Below the pieces are notes generated by a model that saw only the letters and a program-made list of their open reading frames with translations, was not told where the DNA came from and made no database searches. Positions 1-9,776 of a DNA stretch of 64,000 nucleotides are shown one piece after another. The translations under genes were made by a program, and so were the position numbers. The stretch comes from Arcanobacterium_A hippocoleae_A (GTDB taxonomy: Bacteria > Actinomycetota > Actinomycetes > Actinomycetales > Actinomycetaceae). Numbering within the stretch: position 1 is the first letter of the stretch; the number at the start of each line of letters is the position of its first letter. The stretch is taken from the NCBI GenBank assembly GCA_040360365.1, contig CP136412.1. The stretch is one strand, 5' to 3'.

Positions 1-1107
1 GTTTCCTGCACTATGCTCGTCGTGAACATGGCCGGAATCTTGCTTTAATCGACGATTATCTTCCATGGCTGCAACGCCAGCCCGGGATGTCTGCCGCAGC
101 TGAAACTGACCACGGTATCGGATGTAACTCTATTGTTGCGCGGCCATGGGATAAACCTGAAGCGTACCATCCGACCAACTGGATTATGAGTGAAGCAATA
201 GAGTGGCTTTACCGTCGGGATACTACTGATCCATTTTTCTCTATCTGTCCTGGCACCGTCCGCATGCACCTTATGACCCGCCGCAATGGGCTTTTGATCA
301 GTATCAAGATCGGGAAATTCCCGACCCTCCCGTGGGCGAATGGGCAAAAGTCTGGGATGAATTCCGAAATGACGGCGGTGCTGAGACAAAGTTTGGAATC
401 CAACGCCCAGAAGTTCGTGCACGTGCAATTCGCGCCTACTATGGTCTGATTACGCATATTGATACACAGATTAACAGGCTGATGGAAGCGCTTAACGATT
501 TTGATTTGCTCGATAATACGGCTTTCGTGTTCGTCTCTGATCATGGTGACATGCTTGGCGACCATAATTTTTACCGTAAGTCCGTCGGATATGAGGGAGT
601 GCGCATATCCCATTCATTGTGAAGCTCCCGAGTAAGAGCACGGTAGCTGTTTCGGATGCGGTGGTAGAACTTCGTGATGTTATGCCGACGGTGCTCGATA
701 TTGCCGGTGTGCCGATCCCGGATAGTGTCGATGGGAAGAGTGTTCTGCCGCTGATCCGCGGAGAAGAAACTGCTTCGCAGTGGCGTTCGGAGATTCATGG
801 AGAGCATTTCTACGAAGTTTTCGGCGAAGAATCGATACAGTGGGTGACTAATGGGAAGCGGAAGTTTATCTGGTTCTCCGGATCAGGCATTGAACAATAC
901 TTTGACCTGGAAGCAGATCCGCAAGAGCTGCACAACCTTATTGCTGATTTCTCACGCAAAGCAGAAATCAGCAGCTGGCGTGATTGCCTAATCAACTATC
1001 TTGCCAATCGTGAAGAAGGATTCGTAAAAGATGGCAAACTAATTGCTGGGCAGCCTGCCGGAAATGATTTCGCATGGGTGCGCCGGCTGCAAGAAAAGCG
1101 CAGCTAA
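1..1107 (+). CDS. Sulfatase (arylsulfatase-type), 3' part only
   Basis: C-terminal part of a type I sulfatase, which hydrolyses sulfate esters, probably on glycans. The reading frame is open from base 3, so the 5' end with the formylglycine active-site Cys/Ser lies outside the window. Visible family marks are the DPFF strand, the following HRPHAPYDPP segment and the metal-site SDHGDMLGDH motif near base 540. Two frame breaks occur. One is in the T run near 236-240, where an added T restores LYLSWHRPHAP. The other is near 603-606, where an added G restores EGSAHIPF. Both look like base-calling losses. About 280 bp downstream lies a GH112 phosphorylase, so the pair may act on sulfated mucin-type glycans; that link is inference. 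The exact substrate cannot be read from the sequence. Confidence 0.85.
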
Positions 1108-1207
1108 ACTCGGTTTTGTGTCCTGTGTGCGCAAATATGAAGAACCGGTAAGCCGATACCGATTTCAAATAGAATCACCGCATATCAGACGCATAAAATA
1201 AAGCTGG

Positions 1208-1229
1208 GTTTTACTGATGCCGGTAAAAC
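1208..1229 (+). terminator. Weak hairpin after the sulfatase gene
   Basis: GTTTTAC and GTAAAAC form a 7-bp stem around an 8-nt loop about 100 bp after the sulfatase stop. No clear T run follows, so a terminator role is tentative. The rest of 1108-1386 shows no gene. Confidence 0.25.
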
Positions 1230-1386
1230 TTGAAAACGGTTAAAATCGTCGCAGCATGCAATATTAAAGCTGCCGATAACTGATTGAACTGCTAAACCGG
1301 TGCAGTGAAATCAGAACTCGAAATAAAACGAAATATAATATTTACAGGTAAACCAAATGAAAGATTCACAACAGAAGGAGTGTCCG

Positions 1387-3587
1387 ATGGCAGGAAGGCT
1401 TACAATCCCAACCGACCTTGATGTGGTGCCGGAAACCCTTGAGCTAATGGAACGCTGGGGCGCTGATGCGATCCGCGATGCCGACGGCACTGATTTTCCG
1501 CAAGAACTTGCTGATTCGAATGCAAAGATTTACAAGACTTACTACACCACCCGCAAAGATAACGAGTGGGCGCAGGCAAACCCGGATGAAATACAGCAGT
1601 CATATTTGATGACGGCATTCCATACCGCTGCCGCGGGTCCGCTGAAAATAAAGCTGATGGCAGGTATTTCTCCAGAGCTGATGGCGCCGAATACCCGCGA
1701 CGATATTAAACGTTGGTGGGAAGTAGTGGATCGGACCACCGGTGAACCGCTTGCTCCGGAATCCTGGGAGTATTGCGGGGAAAACGGGGAAGTGGTGATT
1801 GCAGATCCAACCCCGTACCATGAGTACACTGTTTCCTTTCTCGCATACCTGATTTGGGATCCGGTCCATATGTACAATGCCGTCGTAAATGACTGGAAAG
1901 ATGTGGAGCATCAAATCACCTTTGATGTGCGCCAGCCGAAAACTCGTGAATGGTCAATGCAGCGTCTGCGGACTTTTATTGAAGAACACCCATATGTGGA
2001 TGTGCTTCGATTCACAACATTCTTCCACCAGTTCACGCTCGTTTTTGACGAACTGCGCCGTGAAAAATACGTGGATTGGTACGGATATTCTTCATCTGTT
2101 TCCCCATATATTTTGCAGCAGTTCGAAGCGGAAGCGGGATACAAGTTCCGTCCGGAATTTATTATCGACCAGGGATATTACAATAACCAATACCGCGTTC
2201 CAAGCAAAGAGTTCCTTGATTTTCAGGCATTCCAGCGCCGTGAAGTGGCGAAACTGGTGAAGGAAATGACAGATATCTGCCATGAATACGGTAAGGAAGC
2301 AATGATGTTCCTTGGCGACCATTGGATTGGTACCGAACCATTCATGGATGAGTTTAAAGAAGCCGGTGTTGACGCGATTGTCGGTTCCGTCGGCAATGGT
2401 TCTACGCTGCGTCTGATTTCTGACATTAAAGGTGTGGAATACACCGAGGGCCGGTTCCTGCCGTACTTTTTCCCGGATTCTTTCTACGACGGAGCCGATC
2501 CGGTGATCGAAGCAAAAGAAAACTGGGTTACAGCACGCCGGGCAATTCTGCGTTCGCCAATCGACCGTATCGGATACGGCGGATATTTGAAGCTTGCATA
2601 TAAGTTCCCGAAATTTGTTGAATACGTGGAATCGGTTGCAAATGAATTCCGTGAACTGTACGCAAATATTAAAGGGACCACGCCGTTTAGTATCAAAACA
2701 GTGGCAGTGCTGAACTCGTGGGGAAGGCGCGCGCTTGGGGCGCGCACATGGTGCACCATGCGCTCTACCAGAAGCAGAACTACTCCTACGCTGGTGTGAT
2801 TGAGGCGCTTTCGGGGGCGCCGTTTGATGTTCGCTTTATTTCTTTTGCTGATGTGCGTGCGGATTCTGCTGTGCTTGACGATGTGGATGTTATCATCAAT
2901 GTTGGTGATGCTGATACTGCGCATACCGGCGGTAAGGTTTGGGCTGATCCGGAAATAGTTTCGGCGATTCGAAAGTTTATCCATCGCGGCGGCGGATTTA
3001 TTGGCGTCGGTGAACCGTCAGGGCACCAGTATCAAGGGCATTTCTTCCAGCTGGCAAGCGCACTTGGTGTAGAGAAAGAAACCGGATTTACACTCGGCTA
3101 CGACAAATACAACTGGGATGAACACCGCGATCATTTCATTCTTGCTGATGTGAAAGATACAGCTGCCGGCGCCGACGGCGAAGGCAAAGCCGCACGCACC
3201 AATCGCCGGCCAAACTTCGGTGAAGGAAAGAAGTCGGTTTATGCTCTTGAAAGCGCTCAGGTTCTTGTCCAGGATGAAAAAGAAGTACAGCTTGCAGTGA
3301 ATACTTACGGCGAAGGACGTGCCGTTTATATTTCCGGTTTGCCTTACTCTTTCGAGAATGCGCGCCTGCTCTACCGCAGCGTACTTTGGGCAGCAAATGC
3401 GGAAGATGAGCTGCAGACATGGTTTTCTGCGAACTACAATGTCGAAGTGCACGCATACGTCGCAAACGGAAAATACTGCGTTGTAAATAATACTTACGCT
3501 CCGCAGAGCACCACCGTTTACCGCGGCGACGGATCCACTTTCAATCTCGATCTTGCCGCCAATGAAATCCGCTGGTATGAAATCTGA
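1387..3587 (+). CDS. lnpA: 1,3-beta-galactosyl-N-acetylhexosamine phosphorylase (GH112)
   Basis: Galacto-N-biose/lacto-N-biose I phosphorylase. It cleaves Gal-beta-1,3-HexNAc with phosphate to galactose-1-phosphate plus GlcNAc or GalNAc in the cytoplasm. The call rests on the N-terminal IPTDLDVVPETLELMERWGA segment, the conserved MFLGDHWIGTEPF block and overall length (about 733 aa; the family is about 720-750). ATG 1387 is preferred over ATG 1357 because AGAAGGAG sits 6-7 nt before it. The frame breaks near 2719-2726; one extra base gives NSWGKARAWGAHMVHH and joins both halves. No nahK, galT, galE or sugar ABC transporter is visible here, so the rest of the pathway must lie elsewhere. A UGPase gene lies 2.8 kb downstream on the other strand. 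Confidence 0.93.
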
Positions 3588-3638
3588 GATTCACCGCTCA
3601 GCCGGAAAACAAACTGCCGGGAAAACTAAATGAAATTC

Positions 3639-3680
3639 AGGCTTGGGAGCTAACTCTGAAAAGAAGAAACTCCCAAGCCT
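3639..3680. terminator. Hairpin terminator between convergent lnpA and permease
   Basis: Perfect 11-bp inverted repeat AGGCTTGGGAG / CTCCCAAGCCT around a 20-nt loop, followed by AAATTTTGAAATTTT. It lies between two convergent genes, so it may serve both strands. Confidence 0.6.
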
Positions 3681-3786
3681 AAATTTTGAAATTTTGATTC
3701 AATCGGTGAACTTCAAGCGGAATGAATCGGACGTTAATTTTCGGAAAATCTGCGAAAGAACCAGGTTTTACTTTCGTTCTGCAGTT

Positions 3787-5207
3787 TTACTTTCGTTCCG
3801 CAGGCGTATCCGCATTCTTCCGAAACATCCATGCGATACCAAGAATCATGAACCAAACCGGCGTAAGCAGAAAAGCTGCACGGGTATCTGGATCAATTGC
3901 CAGCAAGGCGGCAATAAAGATGATGAAAGCCAAACATAGGTATGGGGTCCATGCGGAACCCGGCATTTTATACGCAGATGCTGCATGCGCCTGCGGGAAT
4001 TGCTTCCGATACTTGATATAAGCGAGCACGATTAATGCCCAAATTCCGAGAATCAGGGTAGAAGCTGCGTCCATTACTAAAATAAAAGCATCCATCACGC
4101 TGCCGCCGATCCAGAGCAATGGCAGGAAAAGGAAGATTAGCCCGCCGGACAATGCAAGAGCACGTGAAGGCACATGACGCTTTCCTAAGCGTCCGAAAGA
4201 GCGGGAAGCATGGTGAGTTAAGCCCAAACCATAAAGCATTCGTGAAGAAGAATAGATTCCGGAATTGGATGAGGACGCAGCGGAAGTTAACACCACGAAG
4301 TTCATCACTGAAGCTGCAGCAAGCAGACCCGCCATATTAAAGACGGTGACGAATGGGCTGGCTTCCGGATTGATCACATCCCATGGAGTAATGGACATAA
4401 TTATTGCTAACGAAAAGACATAAAACACCACAATCCGCATGGGGACAGCGTTAATTGCCCGCGGAATTGTGGTTTGCGGATTTTGGGTCTCAGCAGCCGT
4501 CGTTCCAATCAGTTCAGTGCCAATAAAAGAGTAGATTGCAATCGGAAATGCGGCAAGGAATCCGGCGGCACCCGTCGGGAAAAACCGTCATGCGTCCAAA
4601 GGTATGTGAACGAAGCTTCAATTCCGTTTGATCCGGTGAATCCGGTAGCGACCATAACTCCGCCGACGCCAATTAGTGCCAGAATCGCAATGATTTTAAT
4701 CAGCGCAAACCAGAATTCGATTTCGCCAAACAGTTTTACTGTCAGGAGATTTGAAATCAGCAGGGCAAGCAGCAGCACGACGGTGCAGAGAGCGGAAATC
4801 GCAGTATTTTTAATCCAAAAGTCGAAGTATCCGGTGACAACGACCATATCGCCGATTGCGATAATTACCCAAAGCACCCAATAGCTCCAGCCGGTAAGAT
4901 ATCCGGCAAAAGGCCCGAGCAGATGTCCGGTAAAATCTTGAAACGATTTATATGAGAGGTCATGCAGTAATACTTCTCCCATTGCCCGCATAATCAGGAA
5001 CAGCATCAGACCAATAATCGCATAAACGAGCAGAATCGCCGGGCCGGCAAGATGAATTGATCTGCCTGATCCCATAAATAAACCGGTACCGATTGCGCCG
5101 CCAAGAGCGATCAGCTGAATATTGCGGTTCGAAAGGCCGCGTTCCAATTTTTCCTTCGGCTGTTTTTGCGGCTTTAGATTTTGCATGGCTCGTGATTCCG
5201 TACTCAT
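3787..5207 (-). CDS. Amino-acid permease (APC family, CycA/ProY-like)
   Basis: Inner-membrane amino-acid:proton symporter of about 473 aa with about 12 hydrophobic segments. The N-terminus carries the APC signature IALGGAIGTGLFMGSGR, then MRAMGEVLLHDLSYKSF, and later YSSSRMLYGLG. These segments resemble D-Ala/D-Ser/Gly permease CycA more than LysP, but substrate is not decided by sequence. The frame breaks at the A run 4580-4584 (+ strand); one more base gives THDGFFPTGAAGF and joins both parts. The gene is monocistronic, converges with lnpA, and has a long repeat-rich region (locus A) upstream. Confidence 0.85.
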
Positions 5208-5480
5208 TAGATTATCTCCGTCATTTTTCGTCGCTACTTCTTTATCTCCATGTTTATTCGGTTATGCGTTCCGCTATTTATTCAATAGTGTGCATAATAC
5301 ATTCGTTCAAGAAACAGTCATTCAAAAGTAAGGTATAGGATTACTTTTCCTGAGTTTACTCTTTGAGATGATGTACATGCTTAATCCATGGATCCAAGAA
5401 TGAATGAAAATGCACACAGAAAAAGCAAAGCTGCTGATGTAAATCTCTGCAATGCTGGTTTTGCAGCTCGTATTCGGGTG
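5208..5480. other. Intergenic upstream of permease
   Basis: No gene seen. A perfect 8-bp inverted repeat AAAAGTAA / TTACTTTT occurs at 5324-5331 and 5341-5348, about 120 bp upstream of the permease start. It could be an operator or a small hairpin. A GGAGATAAT segment next to the permease ATG is the likely ribosome binding site. Confidence 0.3.
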
Positions 5481-5486
5481 ATAAAT

Positions 5487-5558
5487 GGTTAACGGTTAGC
5501 GGTTAGCGGTTAGCGGTTTAGTCATTAGCGGTTAGCCGTTAGCCGTTAGCCATTCAGC
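5487..5558 (+). repeat. Heptamer tandem repeat (GGTTAGC)n
   Basis: About ten head-to-tail copies of a 7-bp unit: GGTTAAC, GGTTAGC three times, GGTTTAG, TCATTAGC, GGTTAGC, CGTTAGC twice, CATTCAGC. Unit length is kept in most copies. The array abuts the outer edge of the 200-bp repeat element of locus A. Confidence 0.85.
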
Positions 5559-5753
5559 ATTAAGTGATGGTGTAATCCGTATTTTTAACGTAAGTGATGG
5601 CGAAATCGGCGGTTTTGATTAACGACGGGAGTGCCGTCGTTATCACGAGCCTGTGACCAGCACAAATATGATCACTTCCGACGCTGAAAATCCCAACCCG
5701 AGTTCTTGCCACCAGTTACGTAACTTTTTTACTTCTTGCCATCAGTTACTTAG
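5556..5753 (+). repeat. Intergenic inverted-repeat element, copy A (138-bp core)
   Basis: Core 5586-5723 runs from TAACGTAAGTGATGGCGAA to its inverted counterpart TTGCCACCAGTTACGTAA, exactly 138 bp. Degenerate second termini lie 30 bp outside on each side (TAAGTGATGG at 5561; TTGCCATCAGTTACTTAG ending at 5753). The core holds a central stem AACGACGG / CCGTCGTT (5621-5628 / 5634-5641) and then CTGTGACCAGCA. Copies B and C have the same layout, core length and orientation. Two further motif copies lie at about 5815 and 5847, 31-32 bp apart. There is no open frame. Confidence 0.8.
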
Positions 5754-5935
5754 AGGGGAAGCCATGTCGCGCTGGTGATTGTGTGATGTGGTTGGCTTGT
5801 TCGAGCTGCAAGAGCACGTAAGTCGGTAGTGGAATGGATACGAGAGTACGTAACTGGCGGCAAAGTTCACCTAAATCGACTCTGCACTTTTTCTTTGTAT
5901 TAGCGGAATAAAAAGCTGGTAGTTATTCGGGCGGA

Positions 5936-5987
5936 AAGCGGTGTTTTTGCATAGATTAAGCCTGACCGCTATGCAAAAACACCGCTT
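5936..5987 (+). repeat. 19-bp-stem hairpin repeat, copy A
   Basis: AAGCGGTGTTTTTGCATAG (5936-5954) and its perfect reverse complement (5969-5987) enclose the 14-nt loop ATTAAGCCTGACCG. Near-identical hairpins with the same loop occur at 12323-12374 and 33693-33744. The 5' flank (CTCTGCAC...TTTGT.TTAG...TTCGGGYGGA) is partly conserved between copies A and B. It could be a mobile miniature element, a transcription stop or an RNA element. Confidence 0.85.
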
Positions 5988-6007
5988 AGAACCCGGCCCA
6001 AATCGAC

Positions 6008-6091
6008 CCAACTAATTGAACCCAGATAATTGGAACCGGCCAAACTGGAGCCAACTAATTGAACCCAGATAATTGGAACCGGCTAAATTGG
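6008..6091 (+). repeat. 43-bp direct duplication
   Basis: CCAACTAATTGAACCCAG... occurs twice in tandem with 43-bp period (starts 6008 and 6051), differing at about three positions. It lies directly after the hairpin repeat. The stretch from here to 6357 has no convincing gene. Confidence 0.75.
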
Positions 6092-6357
6092 ACCAAACTA
6101 AAAAGACTTCCACAAAAAATAACCGCCGCGAATCCGTCGCCCTGCAGCACATCCGCAGTGAACCCATTGCCTGCCGCGAATCCGTCGCCCCGCCGGAGCC
6201 GCGCAAACAAACAAAATATAAAGAGCAATTTAATCGCAATAACAACGAACGGTAACCGCAATAAGAGCGAACGTAAAAATGATTGCTGCGCAGTCCGCTG
6301 TATCAGACTTCGCAGCAATCAAAATTTTCGGATTAAATATTAAACTAAGAATTAACC

Positions 6358-7650
6358 TTAATTTTCGACGACGGCATCGCCGGTGAAAGTTTGCGGCTGA
6401 GTAAAGTGCACATCACCTTTCACGGTAAACGACGCAGCATTTTTTAATGAGGGGATAACCGCAAATCGTTCTTCAAAATCAGCAATATTTTTGAAGAACT
6501 TTGGATCCAAATTCACCAGCGGAGCTTTTTCCGCAATCAAGCGCAAAATGCCGTCAACGCCGAGTTCGTAAGCGTCTGAACGGATTGTGAGTAAATCATT
6601 GGTTGTTTTCACGGGGAGGAATCGTTCGCGCGGAACAAGAATTGGCTGTGTTCCAGCAAATGCTTCCACGATTGCGCCCATCGAAGTTTCGAGTTGATAA
6701 ACTTCGGGAGTGGAGGAGTCGGTTGGGTCGATATGCTTCCGATTACGGATTAGGGGCAAACCGGCAATTCCGCCGCGTTCTTCAAGAAGTTTATCGAGCG
6801 CTTCAAGGTTAAACCACAGATTATTCGTGTGGAAGAGCCGATGCCGGAATTCGTCAGTAAAATAATGCATATCCGCTTCCGGCGTTTGGGCGGTATCGCG
6901 TAAAATTACGTGACCGTCGGAAATCCGCCGTGCCAAATGCCCGCCTTTGCGGTCAGCGGCAGTACGCACGCAAACTTCCGGAGCATATGGAGCGCCGCTT
7001 TTTGCGAACCATCCAGCGATTTTCGGATGCGGATAAGAACCGAGATTATCCGCATTTGAGGTGGCGAGATATTTGTATCCTTGCGCAAGAAGTGTTTTCA
7101 CAAGCCCTTGATCTTGCAAACATGTGTAAATATCTCCATGCCCTGGCGGACACCATTCGAGTGCCGGGTCAGCCGGCCATTCCGCAGGTTCTAAATCTTC
7201 AACGCGGAGTTTCGGTTCTTTTCCTTGTAAGAAGTCGAGCGGTAAACCTGCAACTTTCATCTTCTCATCAAGCGCAGCAAGCGATTCATCGCGGGTACGG
7301 AAAGAATTCATTAACAATAACGGCAGCTTTACGCCGTATTCTTTGCGTGCCCACTGCACCTGCTGGGAGATGATATCGATGAAACGTTTCCCTGCAGTTA
7401 CCGGAAGCAGCGACTTGGCGTGCTCCATTCCCATTGAGGTTGCCAATCCGCCGTTGAGTTTCAGCAGAACTGTTTTCGAAAGTGCTTCCCGAGCTTCTGC
7501 AGCGCTAACTTCAACGGTGGAAATATCGGCTGCGTCGGTGATTGGCTCAATCGTATCTTCTGGAATTAAACCAGTTGCTCCTGATTCAAGTTGATGGAAA
7601 TAATACGTGAACACCTTAATTCCGAGTTCGCTCACGCCATTGGCGCGCAT
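6358..7650 (-). CDS. UTP--glucose-1-phosphate uridylyltransferase (eukaryotic-type UDPGP family)
   Basis: Makes UDP-glucose from UTP and glucose-1-phosphate. It is the large UDPGP family (PF01704 type), not the GalU type. The nucleotide-binding loop LKLNGGLATSMG is near residue 64, followed by KSLLPV, the SNADNLGSYPH uridine site and a C-terminal parallel beta region (NAASFTVKGDVHFT). Length is 430 aa, within the family range. The frame is uninterrupted. The start is the first in-frame ATG; there is no strong Shine-Dalgarno sequence, so the true start could differ slightly. In bifidobacteria this enzyme type takes part in galactose and lacto-N-biose metabolism, which would fit the nearby GH112 gene. 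That functional link is inference. Confidence 0.92.
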   Translation of the reverse strand: MRANGVSELGIKVFTYYFHQLESGATGLIPEDTIEPITDAADISTVEVSAAEAREALSKTVLLKLNGGLATSMGMEHAKSLLPVTAGKRFIDIISQQVQWARKEYGVKLPLLLMNSFRTRDESLAALDEKMKVAGLPLDFLQGKEPKLRVEDLEPAEWPADPALEWCPPGHGDIYTCLQDQGLVKTLLAQGYKYLATSNADNLGSYPHPKIAGWFAKSGAPYAPEVCVRTAADRKGGHLARRISDGHVILRDTAQTPEADMHYFTDEFRHRLFHTNNLWFNLEALDKLLEERGGIAGLPLIRNRKHIDPTDSSTPEVYQLETSMGAIVEAFAGTQPILVPRERFLPVKTTNDLLTIRSDAYELGVDGILRLIAEKAPLVNLDPKFFKNIADFEERFAVIPSLKNAASFTVKGDVHFTQPQTFTGDAVVEN

Positions 7651-8032
7651 TTTTCTTGCGCATTTTCTAATGCAGACACACTCAAATCCTTACTCTGTTG
7701 TAAATGCGGATAAATGGGATCTGGGGATAATGCGGAATATTCAAAACACACATTATCAATCCTGATAATCCGGTACTTCAATCTTAGCTTCCAATGGTTC
7801 GCAAAGTTGGAAGAAAACTGAAATTTTTATTTTTCAATGAATGTCTGTTACGTATTTTTGCCTTTCAGTTGCCAAAATAAGTATCAGCCGACGGTACAGA
7901 ATTTGTTCATGTGCGGATGTGCAATCATTGATTCTAGGATGATCCGGGTTTTATCGGGGTTTTATTCGCATCGTTGATTCGGGGGGAAAAAAGAGAGAGG
8001 GAAAAAGATGTTCAGTGCCGAATCTAATCTGC
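7651..8032. other. Gene-free stretch between pfkA and UGPase genes
   Basis: About 380 bp containing the upstream region of the UGPase gene and the 3' flank of pfkA. No gene, RNA or clear terminator was seen. The pfkA-proximal part has purine runs on the + strand, which would give U/C-rich RNA after pfkA. Confidence 0.4.
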
Positions 8033-9153
8033 TCAATCACCAAACCCAGTTTCAACTTCCCGGGCAGCTTTCACCCACTCGTGTTCAAGGTCGACATATT
8101 TTACTTTGCCGGCAACGTTTTCCAGCGGAACATGCACATTTTCGCTGCCTTTCGTGCCGATCATTACGCCGCTGATTCCGTCGGCGATTGCTGCAGCTCC
8201 AGCGGCACCGAGACGGGTAGCGAGCAGCCGATCTGCTCCCACCGGGGTTCCTCCGCGCTGGACATATCCAAGAATAGTTACGCGTGATTCGAGTCCGGTG
8301 GCGGCTTCAAGCTTTTCCGCCAAACGCAAAGTATGACCGCGGTGTGCAGCTTCAAGTGCTTTCCGATTTTGTTTTGCCAGTGCACGTGTTTCAATTGAGT
8401 CGGTGTCTGCGATCAGCTGATTTGAAATCCGCAATTTTTCAGCATACTCCTGGTCCATTGCACCTTCGGCAACAGCAATTACTGAAAAATGTTTTCCCTG
8501 TTCACGGCGTTTCGAAATAGTTGCCACAATTTTTTCGACGGAATACGGAATTTCCGGGATGAGAATAATATCGGCTCCGCCGGCAATACCTGACCCGAGT
8601 GCCAGCCATCCGGCACGGTGTCCCATGATTTCAACGAGAATAATCCGATGGTGGGAATGTGCGGTGGAGTGCAGCCGGTCGATGGCGTCAGTGGCAATTT
8701 CTAATGCGGTTGAGAATCCGAAAGAGTTATCTGTTTCCACAATGTCGTTATCAATTGTTTTCGGCAGGTGCAGCACATTCAGTCCGGCTTTTGCAGCCGC
8801 AGCGCGTTTTTAGCGGTACCGCCGCCGCCGAGAGTAACGAGAGCATCGAGCTTGTTTTGCTCATATATCTGCATAATGTGTTCGCGCATATCGCGTTCGG
8901 TGCCGTCGATCATCATCCGGTGCACTTTGTCGCGTGAAGTGCCGAGAATTGTTCCGCCGACGGTTAGAATACCGGAAAGGGAGGCAGAATCCAGTTTGAT
9001 GAACTTATTTTCGCAAAGTCCGCGGACACCTTGCTGAAAGCCAATCAGTTCCATCCCATATGTTCCGACTGCTGAACGCCCAAATCCGCGAATCGCGGCA
9101 TTGAGTCCCGGAGCGTCTCCGCCGGCGGTAAGAATCCCAACTCGTTTTGCCAT
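8033..9153 (-). CDS. pfkA: 6-phosphofructokinase, family A
   Basis: Phosphorylates fructose-6-phosphate in glycolysis. About 373 aa once the break at the T run 8789-8792 (+ strand) is restored to LRLQKAGLNVLHLPKTIDND. The N-terminal GILTAGGDAPGLNAAIR and the TIDND catalytic motif identify the family. The phosphodonor loop reads GGGGT (about residues 109-113), where ATP enzymes have GGDGS and pyrophosphate enzymes GGDDT. The catalytic motif is PKTIDND with Lys, usual in pyrophosphate or mixed clades. So the glycine favours ATP while the lysine is of the other type, and the donor cannot be settled here. No operon partner; the start ATG has a GAGGAAA-type site upstream. Confidence 0.92.
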
Positions 9154-9333
9154 ATTTTCCTCACGATCTTAGTTCAGTAACTGTATTTCAGCTTGCCGTC
9201 TCTATCACAGCTAATACGATTTTAGTTTCTGCTGTCTCGGCTTATGCGCCGGATAGATAAACAGCTATATCCAGTGTATTCCTTCTTACAGTGCGAGGAG
9301 ATATTTTGCAGATTTTTGCGGAAGTTTTGCGGA

Positions 9334-9399
9334 AGTTTCCGTGAAACAGGCATTTTTCCGGATTAAGTTTCCGTGAAACAAGCATTTTTTCCGGATTAA
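9334..9399. repeat. 33-bp direct repeat, two copies
   Basis: AGTTTCCGTGAAACARGCAT... followed by a T run and CCGGATTAA occurs twice (9334-9366 and 9366-9399). Each copy contains a small GTTTC-CGT-GAAAC palindrome. It lies 3' of the SMR gene pair and upstream of pfkA, so it could act as a transcription stop for the former or an operator for the latter. The rest of 9154-9419 shows no gene. Confidence 0.7.
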
Positions 9400-9419
9400 T
9401 CAGCGCGGAATAATTCAGC

Positions 9420-9773
9420 TTATTCCGCTGCGGATGCGGTTTCGCGCTGCTTCTCTGTGTTTGCAGTTAGTTTCAGCCCGATTACGCAGGCAAGAATTCC
9501 GGTGAGAAATAATATTTTGGATACTGAAAAGGGCTCATTTCCAATTAACATCGCAGTTACGACGGTCAGGGCTGTGCCGACGGCTGTCCAGACAGCGTAA
9601 GCGGTGCCGATCGGAATTTCTTTTATCGCACGGGCGAGACCGAGTATTGACAAAATATTTGCCACGAAAAATATGATACTGGGAACAAGTTTTGTAAACC
9701 CGGCAGATAATCCGAGAGCGCTTGCCCAGATTGCTTCAAATATTGCTGAAATAATGAGGATAATCCAAGCCAT
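9420..9773 (-). CDS. SMR-family guanidinium exporter subunit (Gdx-type), second gene of pair
   Basis: Small multidrug resistance family, 117 aa, four transmembrane helices, proton-coupled export across the inner membrane. Residues matching the Gdx (formerly SugE) subtype are Glu13, Trp16, Ser42, Tyr59 and Trp62, with PIGTAYAVWTAVGTA in helix 3. These separate it from EmrE-like drug pumps. It starts 3 bp after the stop of the first SMR gene, so the two are co-transcribed and may form a heterodimer. The C-terminus carries a short polar tail (EKQRETASAAE). The guanidine riboswitch upstream of the pair supports guanidinium as substrate. Confidence 0.9.
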   Translation of the reverse strand: MAWIILIISAIFEAIWASALGLSAGFTKLVPSIIFFVANILSILGLARAIKEIPIGTAYAVWTAVGTALTVVTAMLIGNEPFSVSKILFLTGILACVIGLKLTANTEKQRETASAAE

Positions 9774-9776
9774 GTC

